Source of the DNA: Sphingobium sp. | Lineage (GTDB): Bacteria; Pseudomonadota; Alphaproteobacteria; Sphingomonadales; Sphingomonadaceae | DNA: 64,000 nucleotides | Assembly (NCBI GenBank): GCA_023266575.1 | Contig: JAHFPV010000010.1 | Coordinates: 85,518-149,517 of the forward strand | Reading direction: 5' to 3' | Shown: one piece after another, positions 34,733 through 43,860 of the stretch | How the letters are laid out: each line of letters opens with the position of its first letter | How positions within the stretch are numbered: position 1 is the stretch's first letter | Notes under the pieces: model-generated | Databases searched by the model: none | The model's input: only the letters and a program-made list of their open reading frames with translations | What the model was told of the DNA's origin: nothing | Made by a program: the position numbers and the translations under genes

Positions 34733-34782
34733 GATCGCGGACCTAGCAGCGGCGGCGCTGCGCTGCAATATGGGACAGGTGC

Positions 34783-34950
34783 CTACATCAGCGGCAGGCG
34801 CGGCCTTTTGCAGGGCATATCCCTGCCACCCTTCACCGCCTTGGCTGCAGGCTTCCAGTCGGCACAATCGCTCGCCGCCATCACCGCAAAGGGCGACAGC
34901 ATCAGCAGGGCAGGCGCGATGGTGCCGCCAATAAGGGCTGCAAAGGGCAT
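34783..34950 (-). CDS. Small secreted protein (55 aa), hypothetical
   Basis: ATG 34950 to TAG 34783. A hydrophobic signal-like start (TIAPALLMLSPFAVMAA) is followed by a short basic tail with two cysteines (DCADWKPAAKAVKGG, DMPCKRPRLPLM). The signal/mature division and location between the zinc-finger gene and tRNA-Val make it credible, but no strong Shine-Dalgarno is seen (only CATTAGCCC before ATG). No family recognised. Confidence 0.4.
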   Translation of the reverse strand: MPFAALIGGTIAPALLMLSPFAVMAASDCADWKPAAKAVKGGRDMPCKRPRLPLM

Positions 34951-35045
34951 GGGCTAATGGTGCCGCAGCGATGCTTGCCACAGGATGAACGATACGCAGG
35001 CGGTTTGATTTCGGCTCCAACCTCGCAGCATAGCTGCTCGGAGCT

Positions 35046-35088
35046 TTTCGGCCGCCCGTCCCCCGGACGGGCTCTAAAGGCCGAAAAA
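35046..35088 (-). terminator. Double-stem hairpin after tRNA-Val
   Basis: Inner stem GCCCGTCC/GGACGGGC and outer stem TTTTCGGCC/GGCCGAAAA enclose 35046-35088, directly downstream of the minus-strand tRNA. Its T-rich end (AGTTTTTCGG on minus) comes before, not after, the stem, so processing or Rho-type ending is as likely as intrinsic termination. Confidence 0.5.
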
Positions 35089-35089
35089 C

Positions 35090-35165
35090 TGGTGGGCGAT
35101 GACGGGCTCGAACCGCCGACATTCTCGGTGTAAACGAGACGCTCTACCAACTGAGCTAATCGCCC
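35090..35165 (-). tRNA. tRNA-Val (anticodon TAC)
   Basis: 76 bases including encoded CCA. On the minus strand: acceptor GGGCGAT / ATCGCCC, D-loop AGCTCAGTTGGTAGAGC, anticodon stem TCTCG/CGAGA with loop TTTACAC (anticodon TAC, valine), T-arm GGCGGTTCGAGCCCGTC. All arms pair. It is a lone tRNA with no integrase nearby. Confidence 0.97.
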
Positions 35166-35220
35166 GCTCCTGCGGAGAAGCGTCTATCTAGGGAAAAATG
35201 CCGGGGCGTCAAGCCGGGAG

Positions 35221-36222
35221 TCAGGTGGTGAGCAGGCGGCGGCTGGCCCCGAACCAGCGGGTCAGCGCTTCGGCAGCCTCGTTGGCCAGTGCGATGAAGA
35301 TGCGGCGGCCGTCATGCGGATCGGCCTGCCGCTCGACCAGCCCCTTGTCGGTCAGGGTGCGGATCCAGCGCAGCGCAGTGGTGGGCGGCACGGCGGCGGC
35401 GATGCACAGGCTGGAAACGGACACGCGCTCATGTTCCAGCTTGGCCGCCAGCAGGTCGAGCAGCATGTCCCAGGCGGGATCGGCAAACAGGTCGCCGGGC
35501 AGGAAATCGGCGCGGATGCGGCGGGCGCGCAGCAGGTCGCGGACCTGTGTGGCGGTGATGACGGGCGTGTCGGTGCGTGTCGCTTCGCCGCCGATCGGGG
35601 CGAGCGCGGGCATCCCGATATAGTCGCTCGGCCGATCGGAAATACGCTGGCCCAGATCAAAGCTGGGGGTGGCCACCCGCGTCCGCTCGGTCAGCGCGTC
35701 GAGGGTGCGGGCAAGGCGACCGACTTCCTCGCTCAATTGCTGGAGGCGGGCGCTTTCGCGGTCGATTTCATGCACCTGGCCCGAAGCTGGCCGACGCTCC
35801 CCGGCGGCGACCAGTGCGGCGGCCAGTTCGACCCGGTCGGGATCGCACAGTAATTGCGTATGCGGGCTGCGCAGGCAGGCGAAGGCGAGTTCCACCGTAT
35901 CCCATCCGGCGACCAGGATGACCGCCATGCCAGCCTGGATCGCCTGGGTTTCCAGTTGCACCAGCAAGCGTTCCAGCAGAGGGGTCATGACGGGACAAAA
36001 GACCAGTACCGTGTCACACTGGGCCTGAAGATCGAGCCGCACCGGGGCATCGGCCAGCGCGGTCAGCCCCAGCAGGCGGAAGCCTGCCGCCGCAGCGACC
36101 GGCTCCAGAGCGGAGGCGTCCATCTGGTCGGCGATCACCAGCAGGCTGGCGCGATCATCGCGCGGCGTCAGCGGTGCGCTATGGCTCGTCAGCGGCGAGG
36201 CGTAGGAAAAATCTTCCATCAT
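35221..36222 (-). CDS. MarR-like winged-helix regulator with receiver-like N-terminal domain
   Basis: 333 residues. N-terminal part (about 25-140) alternates strands and helices like a receiver fold (SLLVIADQMDASALEPV...) but lacks a clear phospho-acceptor triad. A helical segment (about 150-180, REDSARLQQLSEEVGRLARTL-like) may be a coiled coil. The C-terminal 100 residues are a MarR-type winged helix: SVSSLCIAAAVPPTTALRWIRTLTDKGLVERQADPHDGRRIFI. A LexA-type GTTC-N7-GTTC box lies 13-27 bases before ATG 36222. Target genes unknown. Confidence 0.75.
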   Translation of the reverse strand: MMEDFSYASPLTSHSAPLTPRDDRASLLVIADQMDASALEPVAAAAGFRLLGLTALADAPVRLDLQAQCDTVLVFCPVMTPLLERLLVQLETQAIQAGMAVILVAGWDTVELAFACLRSPHTQLLCDPDRVELAAALVAAGERRPASGQVHEIDRESARLQQLSEEVGRLARTLDALTERTRVATPSFDLGQRISDRPSDYIGMPALAPIGGEATRTDTPVITATQVRDLLRARRIRADFLPGDLFADPAWDMLLDLLAAKLEHERVSVSSLCIAAAVPPTTALRWIRTLTDKGLVERQADPHDGRRIFIALANEAAEALTRWFGASRRLLTT

Positions 36223-36234
36223 GGTCCGAATCCC

Positions 36235-36249
36235 GTTCTAGCTTCGTTC
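36235..36249 (-). promoter_or_regulatory. LexA-type SOS box candidate
   Basis: GTTC (36235-36238), 7 bases, GTTC (36246-36249): the alphaproteobacterial LexA consensus GTTCN7GTTC, just upstream of the MarR-like gene. One or two such matches are expected by chance in a window this size; position is what makes it notable. Confidence 0.4.
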
Positions 36250-36396
36250 TAAAGAATAAAGCAAGAACGGATCGATTCAGCCCCGCATATTCGCCATTTC
36301 GGACAGGCTCTGGAGCAATGGCCTTATTCGGCCATGGAAAAGGGGCGACAGGCGGCCCTTTCCGTCCAGTTTGCAGCCGATCTGGCGGGAGGATGA

Positions 36397-36422
36397 AGGA
36401 AATTTCCTATCACTTTAGGAAA
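36397..36422. promoter_or_regulatory. AGGAAATTTCCT palindrome with a third half site
   Basis: A perfect 12-bp palindrome at 36397-36408 followed by AGGAAAA at 36417-36423. It lies in the 232-base space between the MarR-like gene and the aminotransferase gene, otherwise without a gene. Operator-like; regulator unknown. Confidence 0.35.
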
Positions 36423-36454
36423 AGCTGACATTCGCTCCGAAATGGACTCAATTG

Positions 36455-37306
36455 TCACACCGCCGTGGCGCGGGCGAAGGCGATGTAGAGCGCGCGCAGC
36501 CGCATCGCGACCGGGCCGGGCGTGCCGCTGCCGATGATCTGGCCGTCGATGGTGACGACCGACTGGCACAGGGTCGATGCGCTGGTGATGAACGCCTCTT
36601 TCGCGGACAGCGCTTCCGCGACGGTAAAGGGACGGCGGATCACGGCCAGTCCGCTTTCGGCGGCCAAAGCGGTCAGCGCGTCGCCAGTGCAGCCTGCCAG
36701 CACCGCCTGACTATAGGGGCGGGTGATGATGCCTTCGTCGGTGACGATGAAGGCGGTGGAGGAAGCGCCTTCGGTGACGAAGCCGTCCTCGACCAGCCAG
36801 GCCTCCTGCGCGCCCGCGTCGCGCGCGGCCTGCTTGGCCATTGCCTGGGCCAGCAGGCCAGTGCTTTTGATGTCGCGCCGTTTCCAGCGCAGGTCGGGCA
36901 TCGTGGCAACCGCGATGCCGGTGGTGACGGCGGGCAAGTTCAGGAATGGCTTGTCCTGCACGAACAGGAAGAGGGTCGGCGCGGTATCGGGCGATGGCAG
37001 AAAGTCGCGGGTCGCGTCCGCGCCACGGGTGAGCTGGAGATAGACCAGCCCTTCATGGAGCGCATTGCGGGCGACGAGCTGCTTCTGCACCGCCTCAATC
37101 TCGGCAAGGCTGAGCGGCAGGCGGATGCCAAGCGCATCGGCAGAGCGTTGCAGCCGGGCGAGATGGCTGGCGCTGTCGACCAGCCCGCCATCGATCACCG
37201 CGGCGACCTCATAAATGCCGTCGGCAAACAGGAAACCGCGATCCAGCGGCGAGATCCGCGCCTGATCGAGCGGCAGAAAGGCACCATTGAGAAAGGCGAT
37301 CGACAT
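36455..37306 (-). CDS. dat: D-amino-acid aminotransferase (class IV PLP enzyme)
   Basis: 283 residues, fold-type IV aminotransferase. Start MSIAFLNGAFLPLDQARISPLDRGFLFADGIYE is typical; RWKRRDIKSTGLLAQ carries the PLP lysine; EAWLVEDGFVTEGASSTAF binds cofactor phosphate. Converts D-alanine and D-glutamate/2-oxoacids; branched-chain or aminodeoxychorismate-lyase activity is possible in this family, but RGADATRDF and the overall match favour D-amino-acid type. The 279 bases upstream (37307-37585) show no gene. Confidence 0.85.
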   Translation of the reverse strand: MSIAFLNGAFLPLDQARISPLDRGFLFADGIYEVAAVIDGGLVDSASHLARLQRSADALGIRLPLSLAEIEAVQKQLVARNALHEGLVYLQLTRGADATRDFLPSPDTAPTLFLFVQDKPFLNLPAVTTGIAVATMPDLRWKRRDIKSTGLLAQAMAKQAARDAGAQEAWLVEDGFVTEGASSTAFIVTDEGIITRPYSQAVLAGCTGDALTALAAESGLAVIRRPFTVAEALSAKEAFITSASTLCQSVVTIDGQIIGSGTPGPVAMRLRALYIAFARATAV

Positions 37307-37585
37307 GAAGCGGGACGGTTCCTGAGCGGTGGATAGCCCCTGCTTTTGCCGGTCGGGCGGGCAGGGTCAAGCGGCTTGGCGGCACATATTGCCTTGGCGC
37401 GGGGCCGGTGATGGGCGCGGAACTTCGCTAACTTCGCCCATATCGCGCATGAAGAATGGGCGCAAAGTCGGTCGTCCGCTGGTGCGGGTTGGGGAGGGGT
37501 GGACGATGGGAAGGCGCCGGGAAGCAGGTATAGCAGGGGTGAGGGTCTGTAGGACAGGGTCGATGCTCCGCCTTTGCCTTCCCGT

Positions 37586-39112
37586 CTAAGCCGCCTTCCC
37601 CTGCAACGCCTTCTGCCGCCGCCTTTGCACCGATGACCCGATCCCCATCGCCTCGCGATATTTCGCGACCGTACGCCGGGCTATGTCCATGCCCTTGGCG
37701 CGGAGCAGGTCGACGAGGGTATCGTCCGACAGGATGGCATGGGGTTCTTCGGCCATGATGAGCGTCTTGATGTGGCTCTTGACCGCTTCGGCGGACACCG
37801 CGCCGTCGCCTTCTGCGTTGGACACGCCGCTGGTGAAGAAATATTTGAGTTCAAACTGGCCGCGCGGGCAGGAGAGATATTTGTTCGACGTCACCCGGCT
37901 GACGGTCGATTCATGCATGGCGATGGCGTCGGCGACGGTGCGCAGGGTCAGCGGTTTCAGATGCGCGACGCCCTTGCGGAAGAAATCCTCCTGTTGGCGG
38001 ACGACTTCGCTGGCGACCTTGATGATCGTTTTCTGCCGCTGGTCGAGCGCCTTCACCAGCCAGTTGGCGCTGGCGAGGCAATCGGCGAGCCAGGCCTTGG
38101 CGCTCTTGTCCTGCTTGCCCGACGCCAGTTCGACATAGTAGCTGCGGTTGATGAGGACGCGGGGCAGGGTGGCGCTGTTGATCTCGATCGCCCAGCCATC
38201 GGCGGTCGGCCGCACGAACAGGTCGGGGGTGACCGGGGCGGCGCGATCGCTGGAAAAGCGCAGGCCCGGTTTGGGATCATAGCCGCGCAGCTCGCGGATC
38301 ATGTCGGCCATATCCTCCTCATCCACGCCGCAGATGCGGCGCAGCTGCGGCAGCGCGCCGCGCGCCAGCAGATCGAGATTGGCGAGCAATCGGGCCATGC
38401 AGGGATCGTGGCGGTCGGCCTCCTTGGCTTGCAGGGCAAGACATTCGGACAGCGAACGCGCGCCGACCCCGGTGGGGTCGAATGTGTGGATGACGCCCAG
38501 CACCCGTTCGACATCGCAAAGCGGCAGGCCGAGCGCATGGGCGGTTTCGAGCAGATTGGCCTCCAGATAGCCCGCCGGGTCGATCTGGCCGATCAGCTGG
38601 CCAGCAACGATCAGGTCCATGCCGGACAGGGCGGCGCGGGCCTGATCCATCAGATGTTCCTGAAGGCTGGGTTCGGGATTGGCGAAACTGTCGAAATCGA
38701 GCGCCTCGCCGCTGCCGCCCGTCAGCGCGTCCATGCCGCTGCCAGAACCGCTACCCGTGCCATGGGCGCTGGCCATGCGATCGCCGGGGCCATCGTCGAT
38801 GAAGGTTTCCGCGCCATAATCCACGTCGAGCGGGGAATCGCTGACACCCAGCCCCTGACCGATCAGATCGTCGCTTGACCCGGTTTCTGCCGAAAGCGTC
38901 GGGCGATCGACATCGCGGTCGATGCCGTCGGGCGCGGGCATATCGTCAGGCGCGCTGCCGCTGTCGAGCAGCGGGTTCTTCTCAAGCTCGCCCGCGACGA
39001 ACGCCTCTATCTCCAGATTGGACAGCGCCAGCAGCTTGATCGCCTGCTGGAGCTGCGGCGTCATCACCAGCGACTGGCTCTGCCGTATGTCGAGGCGTGG
39101 ACCGAGCGCCAT
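37586..39112 (-). CDS. rpoN: RNA polymerase sigma-54 factor
   Basis: 508 residues from ATG 39112 (MALGPRLDIRQSQSL); an in-frame ATG at 39127 would add MDPVL. Region I LVMTPQLQQAIKLLALS, an acidic variable region II (about 55-140), core-binding domain, DNA-binding HTH (ESTVSRVTSNKYLSCPRG) and the RpoN box ARRTVAKYRE near the end. Needs AAA+ activators such as NtrC. Directly downstream of lptB. Its own target, the glnK-amtB promoter, is 5 kb away in this window. Confidence 0.96.
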   Translation of the reverse strand: MALGPRLDIRQSQSLVMTPQLQQAIKLLALSNLEIEAFVAGELEKNPLLDSGSAPDDMPAPDGIDRDVDRPTLSAETGSSDDLIGQGLGVSDSPLDVDYGAETFIDDGPGDRMASAHGTGSGSGSGMDALTGGSGEALDFDSFANPEPSLQEHLMDQARAALSGMDLIVAGQLIGQIDPAGYLEANLLETAHALGLPLCDVERVLGVIHTFDPTGVGARSLSECLALQAKEADRHDPCMARLLANLDLLARGALPQLRRICGVDEEDMADMIRELRGYDPKPGLRFSSDRAAPVTPDLFVRPTADGWAIEINSATLPRVLINRSYYVELASGKQDKSAKAWLADCLASANWLVKALDQRQKTIIKVASEVVRQQEDFFRKGVAHLKPLTLRTVADAIAMHESTVSRVTSNKYLSCPRGQFELKYFFTSGVSNAEGDGAVSAEAVKSHIKTLIMAEEPHAILSDDTLVDLLRAKGMDIARRTVAKYREAMGIGSSVQRRRQKALQGKAA

Positions 39113-39157
39113 TAGAACAGGGTCCATTCAGGACAGTGAGCGCGCGCCACCATCATG

Positions 39158-39946
39158 TCAGAGCGAGAAATTCTCGCCCAGATAGAGGCGGCGCACATCG
39201 GCATTGGCGACCAGTTCGGTCGGGCTGCCGGCAAACAGCATCTGGCCGCCATAGATGATGCAGGCGCGATCGACGATTTCGAGCGTTTCGCGCACATTAT
39301 GGTCGGTGATGAGGACGCCGATGCCGCGATTTTTAAGGTCTTTGACCAGATCGCGAATGTCGGCGATGGATAGCGGGTCGATGCCCGCAAAGGGTTCGTC
39401 CAGCAGCACGATCGAAGGGTTGGCCGCCAGCGCGCGGGCGATTTCGCAGCGGCGCCGTTCGCCGCCCGACAGTGCCATCGCGGCCGAATCGCGCAGGCGG
39501 GTGAGGCCGAATTCGTCGAGCAACTGTTCCAGCCGCGCGTCGCGCGCGGCGCGATCCGGCTCGGCCAGTTCCAGCACGGCGCTGATATTCTGCGCCACGG
39601 TCAGGCCGCGAAAGATCGACGTTTCCTGCGGCAGATAGCCAAGGCCCAATATGGCGCGGCGATACATGGGTAGGCCGGTAATATCCTGCCCGTCCAATAT
39701 GATGCGGCCGCGATCGGGGCGGACCAGCCCCATGACCGAATAGAAGCAGGTCGTCTTGCCCGCGCCGTTCGGGCCGAGCAGGCCGACCACTTCGCCCTTG
39801 CCCACGGTCAGCGATACGTCGGACAGGACGACGCGCTTGTCATAGCTTTTGGCGATCGAGATGACCGACAGGCCGTCGCCCAGCTCCTGCGGGGCCAGCG
39901 GGCGGTGGTCGGCGGCGGGCCGGTCCTGGGTGGTGACGTCGTGCAT
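39158..39946 (-). CDS. lptB: LPS export ABC transporter ATPase
   Basis: 262 residues from ATG 39946. Powers extraction of lipopolysaccharide from the inner membrane with LptFG. Walker A GLLGPNGAGKTT, signature LSGGERRR, Walker B SIVLLDEPFAG, and H-loop TDHNVRETL. The first 25 residues before SIAKSYDKRVV are an unusual extension. lptB-rpoN adjacency is widely conserved, but the usual upstream lptC-lptA are absent here: an Lrp gene comes next. Confidence 0.95.
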   Translation of the reverse strand: MHDVTTQDRPAADHRPLAPQELGDGLSVISIAKSYDKRVVLSDVSLTVGKGEVVGLLGPNGAGKTTCFYSVMGLVRPDRGRIILDGQDITGLPMYRRAILGLGYLPQETSIFRGLTVAQNISAVLELAEPDRAARDARLEQLLDEFGLTRLRDSAAMALSGGERRRCEIARALAANPSIVLLDEPFAGIDPLSIADIRDLVKDLKNRGIGVLITDHNVRETLEIVDRACIIYGGQMLFAGSPTELVANADVRRLYLGENFSL

Positions 39947-40080
39947 GGCTCGTCCATATTTGCAGCCAAGGGGTTGACCGCCGGTAAAAATTGACCCGCC
40001 CATGGGGCAGTTGGCATTCTTTGTGCATGGGAATGCCGCCGGGGCAAGGGGGAAAATGCCGGGCGGGGGCTTCGACGCGC

Positions 40081-40557
40081 CTAGCCGCGCACGGGAAGCG
40101 CCGTCTGATATTTGGTCACCGACAGCGCAAATTGCGACGATGCGCCCGCGACCGAAGGATGTTTGAGCAGGGTGCGCATCAGGAAATGCTCATAATCGGC
40201 GACGTTTGAGGCGACAACGCGCATCAGATAATCCCACTCACCGGACATCGAATAACATTCCATCACCTGATCATGATCGCGCACGAACATCTCAAACGCG
40301 GCAATCGAGTCGCCTGAAAAATCCTTCATCCGCACATGGCAGAAAATGGTGACATCCTGCCCCAGCAATTGCGGATCGGCCAGCCGCACCGCGCCGCGCA
40401 GCACGCCTGCCTCCTCCAGCGCCCTGACCCTGCGCCAGCAGGAGGGGCCGGTGCTGCCCACCCGTTCGGCGAGGTCCGCATTGCTGAGCGCGGCGTCGCG
40501 CTGCAACTCTGTAACGATGCGGCGATCGAGGGCGTCGAGTTCGACAAATTTCGTCAT
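40081..40557 (-). CDS. Lrp/AsnC family regulator of the Phe/Tyr operon
   Basis: 158 residues. N-terminal HTH (LDALDRRIVTELQRDAALSNADLAERVG... SCWRRVRALEEAGVL) and C-terminal RAM ligand-binding domain (VMECYSMSGEWDYLMRVVA). Divergent from phhA with a 94-base spacer, so it probably senses an aromatic amino acid and controls the catabolic operon. Confidence 0.9.
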   Translation of the reverse strand: MTKFVELDALDRRIVTELQRDAALSNADLAERVGSTGPSCWRRVRALEEAGVLRGAVRLADPQLLGQDVTIFCHVRMKDFSGDSIAAFEMFVRDHDQVMECYSMSGEWDYLMRVVASNVADYEHFLMRTLLKHPSVAGASSQFALSVTKYQTALPVRG

Positions 40558-40651
40558 GTAATCGCGATTCTATGAAATCTAGTTACAGCTATAGTCGAAT
40601 AGCCGGCCATTTTGAAAAGCAATTTCGCGCCCGATTTGCGATGCTGTGTCG
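40558..40651. promoter_or_regulatory. Divergent control region of the Lrp gene and phhA
   Basis: 94 bases, notably more AT-rich than the flanking genes (TCTATGAAATCTAGTTACAGC, CATTTTGAAAAGCAATTTCG). Must hold both promoters and the Lrp site; small dyad CTATagtcgaATAG at 40592-40605. I cannot place -35/-10 boxes with confidence. Confidence 0.5.
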
Positions 40652-41524
40652 ATGGCTGACACCCCGACCAATCGTCCCGCGCACGCCGCAGAGGACTGGA
40701 CCGTCCCGCAGGACTGGGACCGCTACAGCGCGGCCGATCATGCGATGTGGGACCGATTGTTCGACCGGCAGGCGCATATGCTGCCGGGGCGGGTGGTGCC
40801 GGAATTTATCGCCGGGCTGGACATATTGCGGATGGACCAGCCGGGCATCCCGCGCTTCGACGCGCTGTCGGATCGGCTGATGGCGGCGACGGGGTGGCAG
40901 GTGGTCGCCGTGCCGGGGCTGGTGCCGGATCGCGCGTTTTTCGATCATCTCGCCAATCGCCGCTTCCCCGCCGGTCGCTTCATCCGCACGCCAAACCAAG
41001 AAGATTATCTGGAGGAGCCGGACGTGTTTCACGACATATTCGGTCATGTTCCGCTGCTCGCCAATCCGGTGTTCGCCGATTATATGCAGGCCTACGGTCA
41101 GGGCGGGCTGCGCGCCGACGGACTTGGCGCGATCGAGAAGCTGGCGCGGCTCTACTGGTACACCGTCGAATTCGGGCTGATCGACACGGATCAAGGCCTG
41201 CGCCTCTATGGCGCGGGGATCGTGTCGTCCAACGCCGAATCGCATTTCGCGCTGGAAGATCCCTCGCCCAACCGGCTGGGCTTTAACCTCCAGCGGCTGA
41301 TGCGGACCCGCTACAAGATTGACGATTTCCAGCAGAGCTATTTCGTCATCGACAGTTTCGACCAGCTGTTGCGCCAGACGGTCGAGACCGATTTCGCGCC
41401 GCTCTACGCCGCGCTGGACCAGCAGAGCGATCTCGACACCGACACTATCCTGCCCGGCGACCGCGTCTTTACCCGCGGGACGCAGGCCTATGCCCATAAG
41501 AAAATGCAAGAGGAGCCGATATGA
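40652..41524 (+). CDS. phhA: Phenylalanine 4-monooxygenase
   Basis: Hydroxylates phenylalanine to tyrosine with tetrahydropterin and non-heme iron. 290 residues from ATG 40652; GTG 40646 is possible. Iron ligands His127 and His132 in VFHDIFGHVPLL, and a Glu in YWYTVEFGLI (about 172). No regulatory ACT domain, as usual in bacteria. The ATGA overlap with hppD shows coupling. Confidence 0.95.
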   Translation: MADTPTNRPAHAAEDWTVPQDWDRYSAADHAMWDRLFDRQAHMLPGRVVPEFIAGLDILRMDQPGIPRFDALSDRLMAATGWQVVAVPGLVPDRAFFDHLANRRFPAGRFIRTPNQEDYLEEPDVFHDIFGHVPLLANPVFADYMQAYGQGGLRADGLGAIEKLARLYWYTVEFGLIDTDQGLRLYGAGIVSSNAESHFALEDPSPNRLGFNLQRLMRTRYKIDDFQQSYFVIDSFDQLLRQTVETDFAPLYAALDQQSDLDTDTILPGDRVFTRGTQAYAHKKMQEEPI

Positions 41525-42561
41525 CTGCCAGTGCCGACAATCCCCTGGGCCTTAACGGTTTCGAGTTCGTCGAGTTCACCTCGCCAGAGCCGCAGGCGAT
41601 GGCTGCGCAGTTCGAGGCGCTGGGCTTTACCGCGACCCACCGGCACCCGACCAAGAATATCACCCGCTACAAGCAGGGGCGGATCAATCTGATGCTCAAC
41701 CGCGACGATGCGGGCCGGGTCGCGGCGTTTCGCGGCGTGCATGGCCCCTCGGCCAGCGCCATGGCGTTCCGCGTCGCCAATCCGCAGGACGCGCTGCAAT
41801 GGGCGCTGGCCAATGGCGCGCAGCCGACGGAGGAGGATGATACCGTCATCATCGGGATTGGCGGCGCGTACCTCTATTTCATGCCGGACGGGGGCGACCC
41901 CTATGCCAACTGGGCCGAATTTCCCGGTTGGCGTGAGGCGGAGGCGCGCAACAATGTCGGCCTCGACCTGCTCGACCATCTGACGCACAATGTCCGGCGC
42001 GGGCAGATGCGGGTGTGGAGCGAATTTTACCGCACCCTGTTTGGGTTCGAGGAACAGAAATTCTTTGATATTGAGGGCAAGGCGACCGGCCTGACCAGCC
42101 AGGCGATGATCGCCCCGGACAAGGCGATCCGCATCCCGCTCAACGAAAGCAAGGATGAGAACAGCCAGATCGAGGAATTTATCCGCGACTATCATGGCGA
42201 GGGTATCCAGCATCTGGCGCTGACCACCGACGATATTTACGCGACGGTGGAAAAGCTGCGCGCGCGCGGCGTGCGGTTGCAGGACACGATTGAGACCTAT
42301 TATGAACTGGTCGACAAGCGCGTGCCGGGCCATGGCGAGGATCTGGAACGGCTGCGCGCAAACCGCATCCTGATCGACGGCGATGTGGAAAGCGAAGGGC
42401 TGTTGCTGCAAATCTTTACCGAGCCGATGTTCGGGCCGATCTTTTTCGAGATCATCCAGCGCAAGGGCAATGAAGGCTTTGGCAACGGCAATTTCCAGGC
42501 CTTGTTCGAGAGTATCGAACTGGACCAGATACGGCGCGGGGTGGTGAGCGTCGACGCCTGA
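41521..42561 (+). CDS. hppD: 4-hydroxyphenylpyruvate dioxygenase
   Basis: Converts 4-hydroxyphenylpyruvate to homogentisate. 346 residues, two vicinal-oxygen-chelate domains; the C-terminal one holds iron ligands His in LLDHLTHNV, His in GEGIQHLALTTDD and Glu in PIFFEIIQRKGNEGFG. The tyrosine aminotransferase that makes its substrate is not in this operon; hisC at 59859 or another enzyme could serve. Confidence 0.96.
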   Translation: MTASADNPLGLNGFEFVEFTSPEPQAMAAQFEALGFTATHRHPTKNITRYKQGRINLMLNRDDAGRVAAFRGVHGPSASAMAFRVANPQDALQWALANGAQPTEEDDTVIIGIGGAYLYFMPDGGDPYANWAEFPGWREAEARNNVGLDLLDHLTHNVRRGQMRVWSEFYRTLFGFEEQKFFDIEGKATGLTSQAMIAPDKAIRIPLNESKDENSQIEEFIRDYHGEGIQHLALTTDDIYATVEKLRARGVRLQDTIETYYELVDKRVPGHGEDLERLRANRILIDGDVESEGLLLQIFTEPMFGPIFFEIIQRKGNEGFGNGNFQALFESIELDQIRRGVVSVDA

Positions 42562-42588
42562 CATAAGAGACGCGAGGAGAGGATCGAC

Positions 42589-43860
42589 ATGCATTACCTC
42601 CCCGGCTGGGGCAATCATCATGCAAGCGAGGCGGTAGCCGGGGCGTTGCCGGTCGGGCGCAATTCGCCGCAGCGCGTGCCGTTCGGCCTCTATGCCGAGC
42701 AATTGTCCGGCACCGCCTTCACCGCGCCGCGTCACGACAACCGGCGCAGCTGGCTATACCGGATGCGGCCGAGTGCCGGGCATCCGCCGTTCCGGCCCTA
42801 TGCGTGCGAAACGCTGATCGCATCGGGGCAGGTCGATACGCCCAACCGACTGCGCTGGAATCCGCTGCCAGCCGCCGGGGCAGGGGTGGATTTCGTCGAT
42901 GGCCTGATCACGGTCGCGTCCAATGGCGACATAAGCGCAGGGACGGGCTGCGCGGTGCATCTCTATGCCGCCAGCGCGTCGATGGTGGACCGCGCCTTTT
43001 TCAGCGCCGATGGCGAGATGCTGATCCTGCCGCAACAGGGACGCCTGCGCATCGTTACCGAAATGGGGGTGCTGGAGGTTGCGCCGTTGCAGGTTGCGCT
43101 GATCCCGCGCGGGGTGCGGTTTCGGGTGGAGCTGCCGGACGGCGCGGCGCGCGGCTATGTCTGCGAAAATCATGGCGCGCTGTTTCGCCTGCCTGAATTG
43201 GGACCGATCGGCTCCAATGGCCTGGCCAATGCCCGCGATTTCGAGGCACCGGTTGCCGCCTATGAAGATGTCGAGCGCCCGACGCAGATCGTGCAGAAAT
43301 ATGGCGGCACGCTCTGGGTGACGCAGCAGGATCACAGCCCGTTCGATGTCGTCGCCTGGCACGGCAATCTGACGCCCTGCCGCTATGACCTGACCCGCTT
43401 CAACACGATCGGCACGGTCAGTTATGACCATCCCGATCCGTCCATCTTCACCGTGCTGACCAGCCCCAGCGACACGCCGGGCACCGCCAATGTCGATTTC
43501 GTCATCTTCCCGCCGCGCTGGATGGTGGCGGAGGATACGTTCCGCCCGCCCTGGTTCCATCGCAATGTGATGAGCGAATATATGGGCCTGATCCACGGCC
43601 AATATGATGCCAAGGCGGGCGGTTTCGCACCGGGCGGCGGCAGTCTGCACAACAGCATGTCGGGCCATGGCCCGGACGTCGATAGCTGGCGCAAGGCGGT
43701 GGAAGCTGCCCTGTCGCCCCACAGGATAAAAGACACGATGGCGTTCATGATCGAGAGCCGTATGCCGTTCCGGCCGACCCGTTGGGCGATGGAAACAGCT
43801 TTGCTACAGGCTGATTATGACGCCTGCTGGCAGGGCTTCCCCAAGGCCCGCCTGCCATGA
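42589..43860 (+). CDS. hmgA: Homogentisate 1,2-dioxygenase
   Basis: Opens the homogentisate ring to maleylacetoacetate. 423 residues, cupin fold; C-terminal iron site region [20 protein letters not shown] and [14 protein letters not shown]-terminal [13 protein letters not shown] and SGTAFTAPR are family-typical. Strong Shine-Dalgarno GAGGAGAGG at 42574-42582. Overlaps fahA by 4 bases. Confidence 0.96.
   Translation: MHYLPGWGNHHASEAVAGALPVGRNSPQRVPFGLYAEQLSGTAFTAPRHDNRRSWLYRMRPSAGHPPFRPYACETLIASGQVDTPNRLRWNPLPAAGAGVDFVDGLITVASNGDISAGTGCAVHLYAASASMVDRAFFSADGEMLILPQQGRLRIVTEMGVLEVAPLQVALIPRGVRFRVELPDGAARGYVCENHGALFRLPELGPIGSNGLANARDFEAPVAAYEDVERPTQIVQKYGGTLWVTQQDHSPFDVVAWHGNLTPCRYDLTRFNTIGTVSYDHPDPSIFTVLTSPSDTPGTANVDFVIFPPRWMVAEDTFRPPWFHRNVMSEYMGLIHGQYDAKAGGFAPGGGSLHNSMSGHGPDVDSWRKAVEAALSPHRIKDTMAFMIESRMPFRPTRWAMETALLQADYDACWQGFPKARLP

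Noticed and set aside
34505-35122. 205-residue frame including the zinc-finger protein
   Set aside because: Only the last 75 residues resemble a protein family; the rest runs through repeat and tRNA sequence.
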